Source: Dirofilaria immitis (lineage: Eukaryota > Nematoda > Chromadorea > Rhabditida > Onchocercidae). From it: a DNA stretch of 64,000 bases. Position numbers and translations under genes: made by a program. This document shows positions 1 to 12,390 of the stretch, one piece after another. Position 1 is the stretch's first letter; every line of letters starts with the position of its first letter. Under the pieces are notes generated by a model. That model was not told the DNA's origin. It saw only the letters and a program-made list of their open reading frames with translations, and ran no database searches. The stretch is taken from assembly GCA_024305405.1 (NCBI GenBank), contig JAKNDB010000086.1, positions 1,053,001-1,117,000 on the forward strand, in the 5' to 3' direction.

Positions 1-85
1 TGTATTGTATAAGAAAATTTATGAGGAACTGTAGTATATTTGTTTGTAAAAGAATTATCAAAATGATTTTATTCCACTGTTTAAG

Positions 86-984
86 GGTAACTTCGAATGG
101 AAACAAGGCTCTTGGGATCCACGTACAGTTGGTTTGTCAACTGATTCCACGATAGTAAGTACTCGAAGTGTTTTAAGGCTTACCAAGGAAGTATGTATAT
201 TTATACTTTAATCTTTATAACTTTGTTATATGCGTAAGATTCTAGGCAGTTGCTGTTTTGCATTTCTTATGTTTTACAGATGAAAGAACTTAAAAGAAAT
301 CCAGTGAAACACTGCCGAGCTGCACCAAGAGCCGATAATATTTACGAATGGACTGCAGTTATTAACGGACCCGAAAATACCGTTTATGAAGGTGGTACTT
401 TTTTCGTACAGATGTTTGTACCGTCAACATATCCTTTTAATTCACCAAAGGTATTTTTTAGAATATGTTATACAGAACAAATGATTTTTATGCTGAAGTT
501 TTTTTAATTTTATATAAATTAATAGTATTATGGTAAAAATTTTCTGTATACTGCAGGTGCAGTTCTTAACAAGAATATATCATTGTAATATCAATCGCCA
601 CGGTGTTGTTAATATTGATATTTTGCGGGATCGATGGAGCTCCTCGATGACAATAGCAACAATTTTACAGGAAATAGTTGCTCTTCTACATAACTGCAAA
701 CCTGGTAAGTTCCTTGTTTTTCGAATTTAGAATTTCTTTTCAAGCATTAATGTCTTACATTCTAATTATCGACGTTTTCTTTCATATATGGATACAACGT
801 TTTCATCGATTTCAAGTTCTTGAACATTATTTCTTACAGAAGATTGGATTAAAATATGAACTCATAGTCATAAAATAAAATTTTAGAAAATGCCTTGCTT
901 GAAAATGTTGCGGAACAGTATATGAATAACCGGAAAGAATTTGATGCTACAGCCCGGGTTTGGACATCACGATTTGCGCAATGA
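86..984 (+). CDS. UBE2E-like ubiquitin-conjugating enzyme, catalytic Cys replaced by Asn (5' partial)
   Basis: Exons 86-190, 280-450, 557-704 and 887-984 join in phase to give 173 residues ending in TGA at 982-984; earlier exons lie off the left edge. The protein follows the E2 (UBC) fold in order: helix 1 (KELKRNP), the family signature DNIYEW, VYEGG, YPF..PK, then RIYHCNIN, the HxN region in the HCN form typical of UBE2E, and a C-terminal helix ending WTSRFAQ. UBE2E proteins have G-V-I-C-L-D-I-L at the active site; here the codons read GGT GTT GTT AAT ATT GAT, so the thioester cysteine is Asn. An E2 without this cysteine cannot carry ubiquitin and would act, if at all, as a UEV-like non-catalytic partner. 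The frame is clean and all introns are GT-AG, so this is not an obvious pseudogene. Family call is confident; function is inference. Confidence 0.9.
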
Positions 985-1729
985 TCTCTGATATGATTGT
1001 AATTAAAAAATTGTATCATCATTTTGTATTTCAAAACAAAATGTCGTTCTGATCAAATTGTAACGAATTAGATAGATGTTTTATTATTTCTGTTTTTTAA
1101 TCGAATGAAAATATCATGAATGCCAACTAAATTGTAGCTAGTAGTAAATTTCGATATAATTTTCTGAATTACAGATACTGAAATCTTTGTGGTATTACAT
1201 TGTGAGAAGCGATTCCTAGAATTCTTTATGAACCAATAGATGCCTGTATGCGTTATCTTTGTGGTCCTTATTTGTATTAGGAAATAAGTATTAGTCATAA
1301 TAAATGTGCTTTATATCTTTTTCTTCCAGGATATAACTGTTTTTGTTATCTTCCTGTATCATTATATTTTTAATACTCTACTGAACTGAATGAAATGATT
1401 TTCTTATGTTTTCAGGAAGTTATGAACGATATATCATTTTCATATGAAAGATATAGGTTATATCTGTGATCGAAATCTTGTTCTTGTTCTCATTTGATTA
1501 TAAGACAATTTTGCAGTTCAATTTTGCTAAGGTTAAATAATGAGAAAAAGAATCTTAATTTTTAATAGCTACAGACTGATACTATTTACGATACTTCAAC
1601 TGATAGTACGTTTTGTCTTTAAATGTACATTCATTTTGATTTTAGTATTAGGAATTTCAGGTATTTATATAAACCTTCTTGGTGAACAATCATTTCATTA
1701 CATTCAACAAAACTGTAAAACGAAAGCTA
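985..1729. other. Intergenic spacer, UBE2E-like 3' UTR to NMNAT start
   Basis: AT-rich and without a credible gene. An AATAAA hexamer at 1299-1304, about 315 nt after the E2 stop, is a possible polyadenylation signal. The open frame over 1540-1806 is out of frame with NMNAT and hydrophobic, low-complexity in composition, so it is not called. Confidence 0.5.
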
Positions 1730-2850
1730 ATGAACAATCTGGAAGGAGCACGAGTAGCTCTACTAGCATGTGGTTGTTACAACCCGCCAACAATTATGCA
1801 CCTTAGAATGTTCGAAAGTGCTCGTGATTTTTGGAAATTCGCTGTGGATGCGAAGTAGTTGAAGGAATTCTAAGTCCCGTTGCTGATTATTTTGGCAAAC
1901 CTGATTTATTGCCTGCAGCGCACAGGCAAATATCTTATCAACTTTTCTTTTTATTAGGAAAATTACCAATTGTTTGTGAGATAGATTTTTATATATTATA
2001 TGTTATGATGCAAACAAGATTCAGAAATTAACTGTTTGAGGAAATTGACAGAGTAATCTTGTTTCTGTTACGAAAGAGATTTTTTTAGTCGTTAATAACA
2101 AGGAAATGTTGCAAAAAATCACAGTAATTCTTTTTAATCCAGAAATATTTTAGGTATAAGATGTCAGAATTAGCAGTGAAAAGTTCAACGTGGATTCGAG
2201 CTGATAAATGGGAGTGCACTCAACAACAGTGGACCAAAACGCTTTTGGTTTTGGTGCACTTCAAGAAGATGTTAGATCGTAAATATAATGACACACGGTT
2301 GCGCTTGATGTTGTTATGTGGTGGTGATGTTGTGGATTCGTTCAAGCGGATAACGCCATCGGGAGATTATCTATGGGATCCCTCTGATATTTCCGCAATC
2401 ATACGAGACTTCGGTAGGAAAATTGGCAGATTGATTTTATTTTAATACGCATATGATAACATTCAAAAACTTTTACTGTCAAGTTATTTTAAGAAAATTT
2501 GTATATACCTGACATTCTGCAAGTGATTTTGTTTTCTTTGAAACTAATATTGAAATTCCGCTTTTGATATCAGAGTAAGATAATACACTGCAGGTTTGGT
2601 AGTATTGGCAAGACAGAATTCAGAACCAATGAAAACTTTGAGTCAGCTTGGCTATAATGGTCAATCATTAACGAATGTATTTATTTTTGAAGATACTGCT
2701 TTACCTAATGATATCAGCTCTACTCGTTTACGAACTGCAATTCGACGCGGTGAATCAATTAAATATTGTACAGTGGATTCAGTGGTAGATTACATTAGAA
2801 AGTACCAACTTTATCGTGTGAAGAATAATCAATCCTCAAACTGTTCTTAG
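1730..2850 (+). CDS. Nicotinamide/nicotinate mononucleotide adenylyltransferase (NMNAT)
   Basis: Catalyses NMN (or NaMN) + ATP to NAD (or NaAD) + PPi, the last step of NAD synthesis. Exons 1730-1925, 2154-2413 and 2594-2850 give about 237 residues, shorter than human NMNAT1. Visible signatures: LLACGCYNPPTIMHLR (the GxFNPxxxxH nucleotidyltransferase motif), EGILSPVADYFGK, PAAHR..MSELA, the aromatic KWE stretch, LLCGGDVVDSF, and the C-terminal NDISSTRLR, which is the (I/L)SSTxxR ATP-binding motif. The start ATG at 1730 is the first in frame after a stop at 1670-1672. Two oddities. The frame is interrupted in a T5 run at 1828-1832, where six T are needed to read ARDFLEIR..EVVEG. The first intron (1926-2153) begins GC, not GT, and joins H-R correctly to YKMSELA. 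With one base restored, all exon phases close. No N-terminal targeting signal is apparent. Confidence 0.95.
1926..2153 (+). other. GC-AG intron of NMNAT
   Basis: The donor reads CACAG|GCAAAT and the acceptor TATTTTAG|GTATAAG. Only this pair joins the conserved PAAHR and YKMSELA segments in phase (codon AG+G = Arg). GC-AG is a known minor class of introns. The alternative of reading through gives a non-NMNAT tail that ends at 2029-2031. Confidence 0.75.
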
Positions 2851-4431
2851 TAAGTTGTATTTAGAATTGTCCTTGTATTCGTGTCTTTTTATTCTTCTCT
2901 CTTACATAGACATTTTTAGACGCATAGAGAGTGAACATAAATTAGAGAAATCTATTTAACAGTGTTCTGACTTTTTTTCGATTTACGATCCATTAGTGTC
3001 TTTATATCTTTTATTATTTACTGAATTATTAGAGTGAAGCATTTCATGTTCTCATATTAAGATTTGCGCATTATTATTATTCATTCAGTATTATTTCAGG
3101 AAAATGAGACAGTTTTCCTGTTTTAAGTTTTTAATAAGGTCATCAATCTTTAACTCCAATATATAATCTCTTTTATTCCTTCTTGTCAGGTTGTTCAGTC
3201 TGACCAAATCTCATGTCTTTCAGTTCTATTTTATTTAAGAGTTTTTTTATCTTTTGAAGCAGTAATGACTGCTATTGTCTATGTGAAGTGGTTTTTTCGA
3301 TTAAAAGAATTCTATCATTTTTAATGAGTACGAATAAATGTGGGTTTTCTGATATCTTGAACTTCCTCGCTTTTCATATAAGACTAATTATTAGAATCGT
3401 TTTCAGGAAATTTGATAGCAGAATGCATTATTTTAATATTATCTTTATTTATTGGCTAATTCATGCCACCAAGTGGATTGTCGACTGTTTCAGGAATTTC
3501 TTAAATTTGATAATTTCTATATTGATATGTGGTAATTAAAATGGAAATGCAGACAAGTTTTTCAAGAATTTTTCTTTTTATTGTACCTGTTTCTCAAAAA
3601 ATACGGGTTTTTGTTTTTTCAATCCATTCAAAAAGTTTTTACTGTTTCACTTTGCTGCAATGCTCACTACTTAATTTTTTGCAAGCATTTTTAAAGTGCT
3701 CTAATGCATTTTTTCTAATTTTCATAAATGTTTTACATTTGAATAAAATTTTTCAAGCATTGTCTAATTTCATTTCAATTTTTTTTAAACTGAAATCAGA
3801 GCGTAAAGAATATGTTAAAAAAGTTGAAGATTGCTTGTATGTCCATCTTATTGATAGTTTCTAATTAAATTGTTCTTGACATATTGTAATGATTTTTTAA
3901 GTACGATAAATAAATTTTTTATATCATTTAGTATGTTTGATTATTTGTGTTTCCTTCTTGCTACATTATTTCCTCTTTTTCAGATTTAGCTATACTTTTC
4001 ATTATTAGTTGGTGCATTTGCTAAAATATTCATGAGTCTCATTGTCGATAACTTCAATGGATGCTATTTTATTGTAATGGTAGATTGACATACCGTTTAT
4101 ACCATAGTGTAATGATAACTTGCGTGGTTCGTTTCAATTTCTGAGTTGCTAAATCTGGGAGAAGTTATTAGTCCTTTTCTCCAGAAATGCTGGTTTTCTC
4201 CTTGGGAATAAAATTTACGTCGAATGTATTGAATGACATCCAAACTGTTTGGGAACCGCTGTTGTACAGCAGGTATTGGTTGGTACCCAACATTTTCAAA
4301 CAATTAAGGTTGATTAGATATTGACTATTTGAAAAGTTGGCATTTTTCAGATTTGCAAATTTGGCGATAAGGAGTGATTACATGTTACAAAGGCTAGTGA
4401 AAATTTATGTGAGATTTCAATAATTAGTTTA
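2851..4431. other. Intergenic region between NMNAT and prefoldin 3
   Basis: AT-rich spacer. Open frames at 3288-3539 and 3529-3864 are Phe/Ile-rich and look like chance frames in T-rich DNA. It contains one small minus-strand frame (4097-4303), listed separately because its composition is less AT-driven. Confidence 0.5.
4097..4303 (-). CDS. Small unrecognised ORF, possible exon or micro-gene
   Basis: I do not recognise this product. The minus-strand frame encodes about 68 residues of mixed composition (for example YQPIPAVQQRF, YIRRKFYSQ, HFWRKGLI) and ends in TAA, unlike the Phe/Lys/Ile-rich chance frames around it. There is no clear ATG at its left end (the first codon of the open stretch is TTG), no visible signal peptide and no membrane segment. 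It lies head-to-head with prefoldin 3 about 130 bp away. It could be a spliced exon of a small gene, a short mitochondrial-type protein, or nothing. Confidence 0.25.
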   Translation of the reverse strand: MFENVGYQPIPAVQQRFPNSLDVIQYIRRKFYSQGENQHFWRKGLITSPRFSNSEIETNHASYHYTMV

Positions 4432-6414
4432 ATGAAGGAGAGGAAGAATTCGTCTCAGATCTTACAGAACAAGGTGTTCCTACAGCTGAAGTAATGGTTG
4501 GTAATCAATAGATTTATAATCTCTATTTTGAACTGAAGCGAAATAAAAATTTCATTTCTGGACGTATAGAATTGAGGCATTAAATTATTTCTCTTTAATG
4601 TGATTTTTATTAAACTTTAAGATATGGCAGTTTATATGTTTCAAGATTGAAAATAATTGTTTTTGTGTTAAATTAAATAGGACAGGTGCTGCCATATAAT
4701 TTCTTAACTAAGGCATATTGAGAAAGAAAAAGGTTAAGAGTTCTACATTTTTGAAAACAAGTTCTGCGTAGGATCAATATTTTGTATCTACAGGAGGATG
4801 TTGAAGCCTACTTGCGAAAAGAAGGCAACATCGGCATAGAGGAAGGCATCAGACGTTTAGAAGCAATTTATAGAAAATACAAGCAGGTTGAACAACAGTT
4901 AATTGAGCAGAAATTACGGTAGTTTACTGTTTTATTTGACTTTTGTTAGGATCTGTAATCCATCTGAATATAAATTCTTAGTATGATTGAGTTTAAGGAG
5001 ATGGTAACTTTTCTTTGACAAGATAAACAATTCCTGTAAATTTCACATATCTTTTGTGCCAAATGTTGACGAAATATATTTCTTTCGCAGTTTCTTATAT
5101 CATGCCATATTATCAAATGCGAAGGATAATTTTAACCGTTATAAGAACAATTATTTTTCGGAGTTGTGATTATCGTTTTCCTGTTCTTTCAAGATTGCCG
5201 TAATATTTGTTCCAATCTCATCTGTCACAATTTTTTTCTTTTTTTTCACATTAAGGCCCCAATTGCTAAGCTACGGTATTCAACAAATGGAATATCACCA
5301 TGTGCTTTTATTCTTTAATAACGTAATGGAGATGTCTGTTACGGATTCACTGACATGCTTTTACTGACAATTTGCCTTCAGTTCATGTCTTTTTACAGAT
5401 TAGTTTCGAAGCTTCCAGATTTGAAGAAGTCAGTCGAAGTTGTTAATCATTTAGAAGAGAAATCAGTATGTTGGATTATCTTAAACTAAGTCTTTCGTTA
5501 TGACCTACATCAGTTTGTTATTGGAATTTAGTTTCGAAGCTTTAAGATTATTTTAAATCTCTTACTTCAGAAGCTTTCAGAAAAAAATGAAGTTGTGGAA
5601 GTGACACATTTGCTTAGTGATCATGTTTACCAACGGGTGAAAACAGATTCACTTGATAAGGTAGTCAAATATTATTTCGTTATTTCAACAAGCTATGCAT
5701 TCAGTCCATTAAATTTAAGCAGTTTCATTTCACTTTAGAAATTTAGGTCCTTCTATGGCTCGGTTCTAATGTTATGGTGGAATTTAGTTTGAGCGAAGCG
5801 CGATGCATACTTGAAGATAATTATAAAAGTGGTGAGTCCTAACTCTTTTTATTTGATGTATGTCTTATCGGAAAATGATTATAATTGTTTTTGTTTCTTT
5901 GTGCATTTCTAGTTCCAGAAATAAATTACAAAACCTGTGTCCCATCAGAACAAAATTACAAATGTAAATTATTATAACAAATAAAACTGAATTATATTCA
6001 ATAAAAATAGTAGATCAAATTTAAAAAATATAACTCTGCAAAAGCGAGTAAACAACTTGACAGTAATCACAAATAATAAAAAAATTACAAACAGTCTCAT
6101 ATCTAAAATAATAGGCGTTAGAAAATGCCCAGTGAAGGAAATAATGTTGTTAAATTATTTTATTAGGAATATATATTGCTTCACTGGTCATAATGTGGTA
6201 ACTGAATCTTGGTTTATGGTATTTTTGTCGTATATGAAATATAATATACATTACTTTTTCTCAAGTGCATTAGCTTCTGTCAAACTTTTTAGCAGAGGAT
6301 GGAGTGATGAAATACGAGAAAGAACTAGCATTCCTTAAGGATCAAATAACGACTACGGAAGTCAACATGGCCCATGTCTATAACTATGGTATTCGACAAA
6401 AAGCAGGTCGATGA
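4432..6414 (+). CDS. pfd-3: Prefoldin subunit 3 (VBP1 / PFD-3)
   Basis: Alpha-type subunit of the hexameric prefoldin chaperone, which passes unfolded actin and tubulin to the CCT chaperonin. Exons 4432-4490, 4794-4918, 5399-5465, 5571-5660, 5747-5831 and 6296-6414 give about 181 residues, near the family length. Conserved blocks appear in order: EDVEAYL, the first coiled coil (IYRKYKQVEQQL), KLPDLKKSVEVV, the beta-hairpin core VLLWLGSNVMVEFSL, and the C-terminal coil AFLKDQITTTEVNMAHVYNY, a near-exact match to human VBP1. The start is uncertain: the ATG at 4432 is out of frame with the rest of its exon unless one base is restored near 4441-4450; otherwise translation must begin in an unseen exon. 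All introns are GT-AG; the last is 464 bp. It faces PHACTR tail-to-tail. Confidence 0.93.
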
Positions 6415-7833
6415 GGAAGAACATTATTAATCTTTTTATAGTTTGTGTGCAATTTCTACACATTTCAGTCAGAAATAATGGTAAAATTTAAATTTTTGTG
6501 AATAATAGTCAGAATAGTCCCGATTATATAAAATTCCATAGCTAAATATTATGCTTTTGAAGATATTTTCTAAATTTAAATATTTCAACATTCTATTGCT
6601 AACTTTATTTTGTATACGATTTCTAATCATGTTCCTATCCCAGATAAATTTTTGCAAAATTTTCCGACCTAACAGAATTATCAATTATGCTAACATAGCA
6701 CATTCTGCATATTTTTTTATGAATTGAGTACCATTATTTCAAATAATAGTTGCTGAGAAAAAATATCCTTTGTACTAGTTTTTTTGGAGTACACTATTCG
6801 ATGTTTGTGAGTTATGGTCTGTCTTGAAATTCATCGTTCGTTCATTTATCGATAATTATACTTTAGAACATCTTTTCTTCTCTTGTATGAGTATTCTTTA
6901 TATCACTTTACAACGCTTGTCATCATCAATGCTATTTCTAAATCTGTTATTAAACACGTATGCGCTAGAGGGAGAAGTTTATATACATCAGCAATAAAAA
7001 AATATAGATCATGGAGGTTTCAGCTTCTCTTTCCAAAGTTTTTCGAAGAAAAAACTGCTAATTTAAGTGGAAGATTAAGCAATCAGAAATGCTTGGAGAG
7101 GAAATGAATGATAGGCAGAAGGAAGGAAATATAGGAAATTTTTTAAAAAATTTATGAGGTGAGAAGTCCTGGAAATGATTTTAGCAGTAATTTTGGTCTT
7201 CAGAATGAATTTTAAAATACAACACATATACATCATACTTGGCACTACAAAATAGTCATATACAAGGAGAATCATTAATATAGTTTGAAGAATGACGAGG
7301 AAACAAAACAAGAAATGTACATAAAACTTTGTCAGTACTAAATTTTATATCAATTCAAATTGAAGTCCATCACAGTCTGAACATTGAGACAAGGAATTTT
7401 ACGACAACAGAGATGCAGATTCCTTGATTATTACCATATATACACATACACACATATATCAAATCGCCAAATTAAAAGTCGTTAATTTCATCTGCTATAT
7501 TTTTTGAGAGAAAATATAAAAATCGGAAAAAATAAAAACAAAATCATATAAGAAGCAGAAAGCACCAATTTTCAGAAGCAATTTTTGAATGCAATTATTA
7601 ATGATTCTTGCCAGTGCTGAAGAGCAATACAAAGGAGATGCTCAGGCCTACATTCAACTTACTAAGAATAAAATTCATAGTCCAAATATAAGCTGAGAAA
7701 AATCTGCACAATAATGAATAATAAAGGATAGCGCAACAGCGAAAAAATAGAAATAATAATAATGAAATGTTACGGACTCAGTATAGAATACACAGAAGAT
7801 TAATGTGTTGAAATATATATGTATACTACAAGT
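6415..7833. other. Convergent intergenic region, prefoldin 3 / PHACTR 3' sides
   Basis: Contains the 3' ends of two convergent genes. No conserved coding segment, RNA gene or repeat family was recognised; short frames (6469-6684, 6883-7107, 7075-7311) have AT-driven composition. Confidence 0.5.
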
Positions 7834-10800
7834 TTATGGACGATGGAACCTGAAAAGATTTATCTGACGTGAGTAACTGAAAACTTTTATTGTTATTACT
7901 ACCATACAGTGAGAAGTCTTCTAAGGTGAAAAGGTTTTTTTCGTCTATATAAATCGAGGAATAAAGCTAGAAGAAAGTACCGTGTAAATATACGGCTTTC
8001 TTCATGCACGTCCATCTCTGTTGCTTTGAAATCATTCAATTCCTTCCTGATCATTGCCTGCAGTAACACTGTTTCAAAATACTCTATTAAATCGATGAGC
8101 TATGAATAGTTATTGAGAGACAATCGCTTATGTTCATGATGTGGGAATTTCGAAACCTTATCAACTGGTGTCAATCTTGTCCAAGGTTTATCTGCTTTTC
8201 GATCATATACTTCTGCTTCTGTTACTTCCACATAATCGTTAAATTTGATTATCTGCTTATCTTTTAGTTCTTGAACTGTTGGACGGAAACTGAGCTAAAG
8301 AAATCAGTATCCTCAATTTCAATCCAAATCTGCCCAGTAAACTTCCAGACTATAAATTATGAATATCAGATGAAACAACAATAACAATTGAGACGAACAA
8401 CCACCTTACGCAATAGCACTTTGCGTGTTTCGTCCATAGCTTTTTGGAAGAAATCAAAGCGTCTTTGGCTCTCAAAATATTACGCTGCTCTAATTCTTCA
8501 ACAGAGGGACGTTCACTTAACTTCCTGAAAACTACCGTGAAGTTATCAAAAAACAATTCGATTACTAAATGAAGCATATTTGAGAAAATGGACCTTTCCA
8601 ACTTGATACTTGCTTTGTGCATCAGTCTCCTTCTATCATCGGATGTTTGATTCGGAATATCGTCAACAGGATCAGGCACGTTTAGCATCTTCGTAAATGT
8701 ATCTTTTCTGGTTACCCGTAATGCAAAACTTGCTAAAAATGCACATATTATATATTAAAACAAAATTAGTCAAAATTTGCTTCAAGCTTTTAAAATGCAA
8801 GCATACTCAATGAAGCATCTTCTTCATCTTCACTAGATAAAGGATAAGGCATGATACGACTCGCAATAGCTGGATTCGTACTGTAACCAATACCACGACG
8901 TTTGCTTAATTCATCATCACGATATTGAATATCTGTATCGCTATCGCTATCATCAGTTAGTCTGGATAGTAATTTGGTCCTGTTAGAGTTAAAATATAAT
9001 ATTATTAGATTTGAAAAATTATTTTATAAATTGATTTTCCTACTTCTAATTAATAATATTCGAATTTCAAAAGACTCACCTCAACAGCTGATTAGAACGA
9101 TCAGTACCTAATGTTACTGAAAATTTTTCCCCTGATCGTATTTTTTGACTCAGTGTTCGCTTCACAAGTCTGAATCTACTAGGTGCGCCAGGTTTCTTTA
9201 GCACAGGTTTATTTGGTCGCGCCGATAGATCAGGCTCTTTTGCAATGATTTCTTCAACAACTGCATTTTTCATCTTTTTGGGATCCAGTTGGAAAGTTAT
9301 GTATTCTTGATTGGTAAGCTGCTCACTATTTATGTTCTCTCTGTCTTGACTAAACTGTCCGGCTGCAAAACAACGCAGACCTACAAGTGTTTTCTTTTGA
9401 AAAGAAAATGGCATTAACATTCAAGAAATTTTACAACTGAGTTTTCCATGAAGTTTCCAGAAATTACCTTGCGCTGTAATGGAAACGACTTCAAAATCTA
9501 CCAAATTTTCTGCCTTAAGTTGACCAGCGTCTGCTTCCACATCCCTGATATTCGCTAAATTACCTGCACTAAGTGCATTGCTATGTTCAATAATTACAAC
9601 TTTTTGTACTGGTGGTACTACCACTTCTTCAGTAGTTAAGCGAAGAACATTTTCAGCGGGACTTTCTCTGAAATTTAGTCAACGAAATCTTATTAGTTAA
9701 AATTCGAAAATATTAAGAATAAGAAAAGCGAACGCTGTGATAAATGATTAAGTTCGATCGAAAATTATAGAAATACTATGCTTTCATGAGAGTTGTCGTA
9801 CCCTTTTAATGAATCCAAATTTATTCGAACGGTTTTTGAACCGACGAATTCAAACAGTTCCACTGTGTTGGCCTGTATGTTTCTATAATAGATTTAAGCA
9901 AATCAGCAAACATAATGATATTTAAATGATTAATAAATAATAATGCAAGTTTTTTCATAATAATAAATGATAATTAAAAACTTGGGAAATAAATTAATTT
10001 AATCAATTTCTGCACCTAAGTAGTAAAACGAAAATCATTTGCAAAAAAGAGGTAAGCAAACATTCAAATACTTCACTATTTATATTTAATTAGATAAAAT
10101 GTGAGCAGAACAACTCTGAAGTGCTCAAGTAAAATGAAGTAAATAATTGGTGTAGAATCTCTTAACGGCAGCTCGTTAACTTCATCTTCAGGTAAACCTT
10201 AAAATTTTCGCTATAGCTAAACTGATTAATTGATTGATGATCAATTGAACGAATGCTTCAATTCACTGGCCTTTTAATCTTTAAAGCATTTGTTCAGTTG
10301 ATTATACATATGTATATGAGTAAGTACAGCGAATACACTTCTTATATTTATGTATGAGACATTTGAGATAGTAAAGGAAGCACATACAAATTCTTAATCA
10401 ATCAGCAATTTTACAATTTCTGAATAATGGATTAAAATACGAAAAACAGAAAACAGAAATTGATGATGGTTTTGAAATGTAAAATTTCAACTAAATTGGT
10501 TATTTTATTGCTGATGATAGAGCTTAACAACTGTATAAGTGAATAATCGTTCTGTATCATTCATTTTAAACAAGATTACAAATAATGTTTCTAAATCACA
10601 ACTGGACATCACCTAATTCGAAACTATCACATATTCTCTCTAATACTATTCATCGAGCAAACTGGCACCGCAAAAGCATTATAAATGGTCCTTCAAAGGA
10701 ATGATCTAAGAATAAACTCCTTAATCTTTCAAATGCGGACTTTACAACCAAGTACTAGTGTTGTTCACTGTAGAGAATCATTTAATTTCAGCACCATAAA

Positions 10801-12390
10801 TAACATGATATGGTTCATCACTAAAAATAGCAACATTAGTGTCTATACATGATATGTTGTAAACATTATAAACTGATCATTAATTGTAGGTCTAGCTATT
10901 TGATACTGTATCACTTATAATCTTTTTAAAAAATAAATAAGATGTGAACATTAGAGATGATTGTTATAATTGTTTTCTTACAAGACAGAGATGAATAAAC
11001 AAGGATTTGAAGAAAAAGGAGAATTTTAGAGTACAAATGAATCACTGAAACGATTTGGAAACTTTTAAACTTCATCGCAGTCGACTAAAATTTACTACTT
11101 CTTCGTAGAATAAACATATCAATGGCAAAATATTTTAAATGGCTGCAAGAATATTTGTTTCCCAACAATAAAACTAACCATCAACGTCGGGAACAGAGAA
11201 AAGTGATTCCAAAGTGCTGAAAGATGGACGTATGATAGCGGGTGGTGAATTTTCTTGCATATGGTCACTTGTAACTCGTCTATAAAGCAATTGAAGTAAT
11301 ATAGTTAAAGCTTTCGGTAAATATTTAGAGTTATAGGTTTGAGAAGGCTACTTTTATAAAGAAATATAATTATAATTTGAAACTGATAAAATTAAATTCT
11401 TCTTCTCCTTTTGACTAAGTATGTAATTTCAAGCAAAACAAACTATTTTTAAGCTGACTGTTTGAATCTACGGAAGTTTTTATTTATTATAGCATTCTAG
11501 TGAATACACACCCTGCCTCATCATATTCGTCTGTTCCCAGCAAACTAATATGTAATTATATGCTGCTAATCTTACGGCAATATATAAGCATTAGTCAAAA
11601 AAATGATTGCAAATACCCTGAAGTAATGAAACTAACGGGAATTTAAATTGAGCAATGTTATAAGAAGTATACGACCATCTTGTTATGTTTTGTAACTCCA
11701 AAATTATTTTTATGTTTCTTTCTTTCTTTGAATATGAACTTTCTTTGAATATGAACTAACCGCAGTCGTTCCCTATGATGCCTTTTTCGCCACTTCCACG
11801 GTCGAAAAATGCGCAACCAAAATTTGCCTGATCTCAGTGAACTGCTGAGGGCATGATAAGAATGTTTCCTACGACTGTATCGTGATCTAAAAAACCATTT
11901 TCTTAATCTTTAAGCATTTCTTCATTTACATTTCTTCAATTAAAGAAATCATATTATTTCAGCAAATTTCGCTTAGGAGAATTCTTCACCTACTTGTTAG
12001 TAGTTTTGTCGGGATCAAATTCCACATTAACGCTTGCTATGTTTTCACTTGTCTGTTCAAAAACTGAAAACGCATTTATACCACAAATCAAACGGTCTAA
12101 CAGTGAATTAAAATGAAGCTATAAAAACTCATTATATTCATCTGCAGTTTTTTGCAGATTATTTGGAAGCGCAAATATTTTAAAATGCGTCCCAAATCCC
12201 AAGATTAAACAGTTATTATCGTATAAATGGAACTCGTTAATCTTCACCATTCAGGGAAAAGAATATTACCTTCTGTACTTTTTGATTCATTCGCTCCCTT
12301 TGTACATTTATCTTCGTTTCAGATTTAGATTTTAACATAACATCATAAATTTTGTTTCCCGAATCCGAATATGTTGAAATTGCAATTAGC
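7834..12390 (-). CDS. PHACTR-family phosphatase and actin regulator (5' end unresolved)
   Basis: Binds G-actin through RPEL motifs and PP1 through its C-terminus. Exons in order: 12390-12270, 12052-11994, 11886-11761, 11279-11179, 9862-9802, 9667-9468, 9362-9080, 8979-8807, 8732-8594, 8524-8405, 8294-8157, 8057-7981 and 7849-7834; with one base restored all phases close over at least 538 codons. Visible parts: a basic PHACTR N-terminal block ([11 protein letters not shown]), a long acidic/Ser-rich middle (DDSDSDTDI), a degenerate RPEL-like segment ([12 protein letters not shown]), RPEL repeats [19 protein letters not shown] and [16 protein letters not shown], then the PP1-binding region [23 protein letters not shown] and terminal RFHRP. 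The last exon is only 16 nt. The exon 8524-8405 needs a sixth T at the T5 run near 8442-8446 to pass from RPEL to [11 protein letters not shown]. The first exon found starts mid-codon, so the start lies upstream of 12390. Confidence 0.95.

Noticed and set aside
86..984. Calling the cysteine-less E2 a pseudogene
   Set aside because: Visible exons are open, splice sites are canonical and the fold-defining residues are kept; only the active-site codon is changed.
4491..4505. Prefoldin 3 donor at GTTG|GTAATC, which would keep extra residues before EDVEAYL
   Set aside because: It leaves phase 1 while the next exon must start in phase 0; the donor GAA|GTAATG fits.
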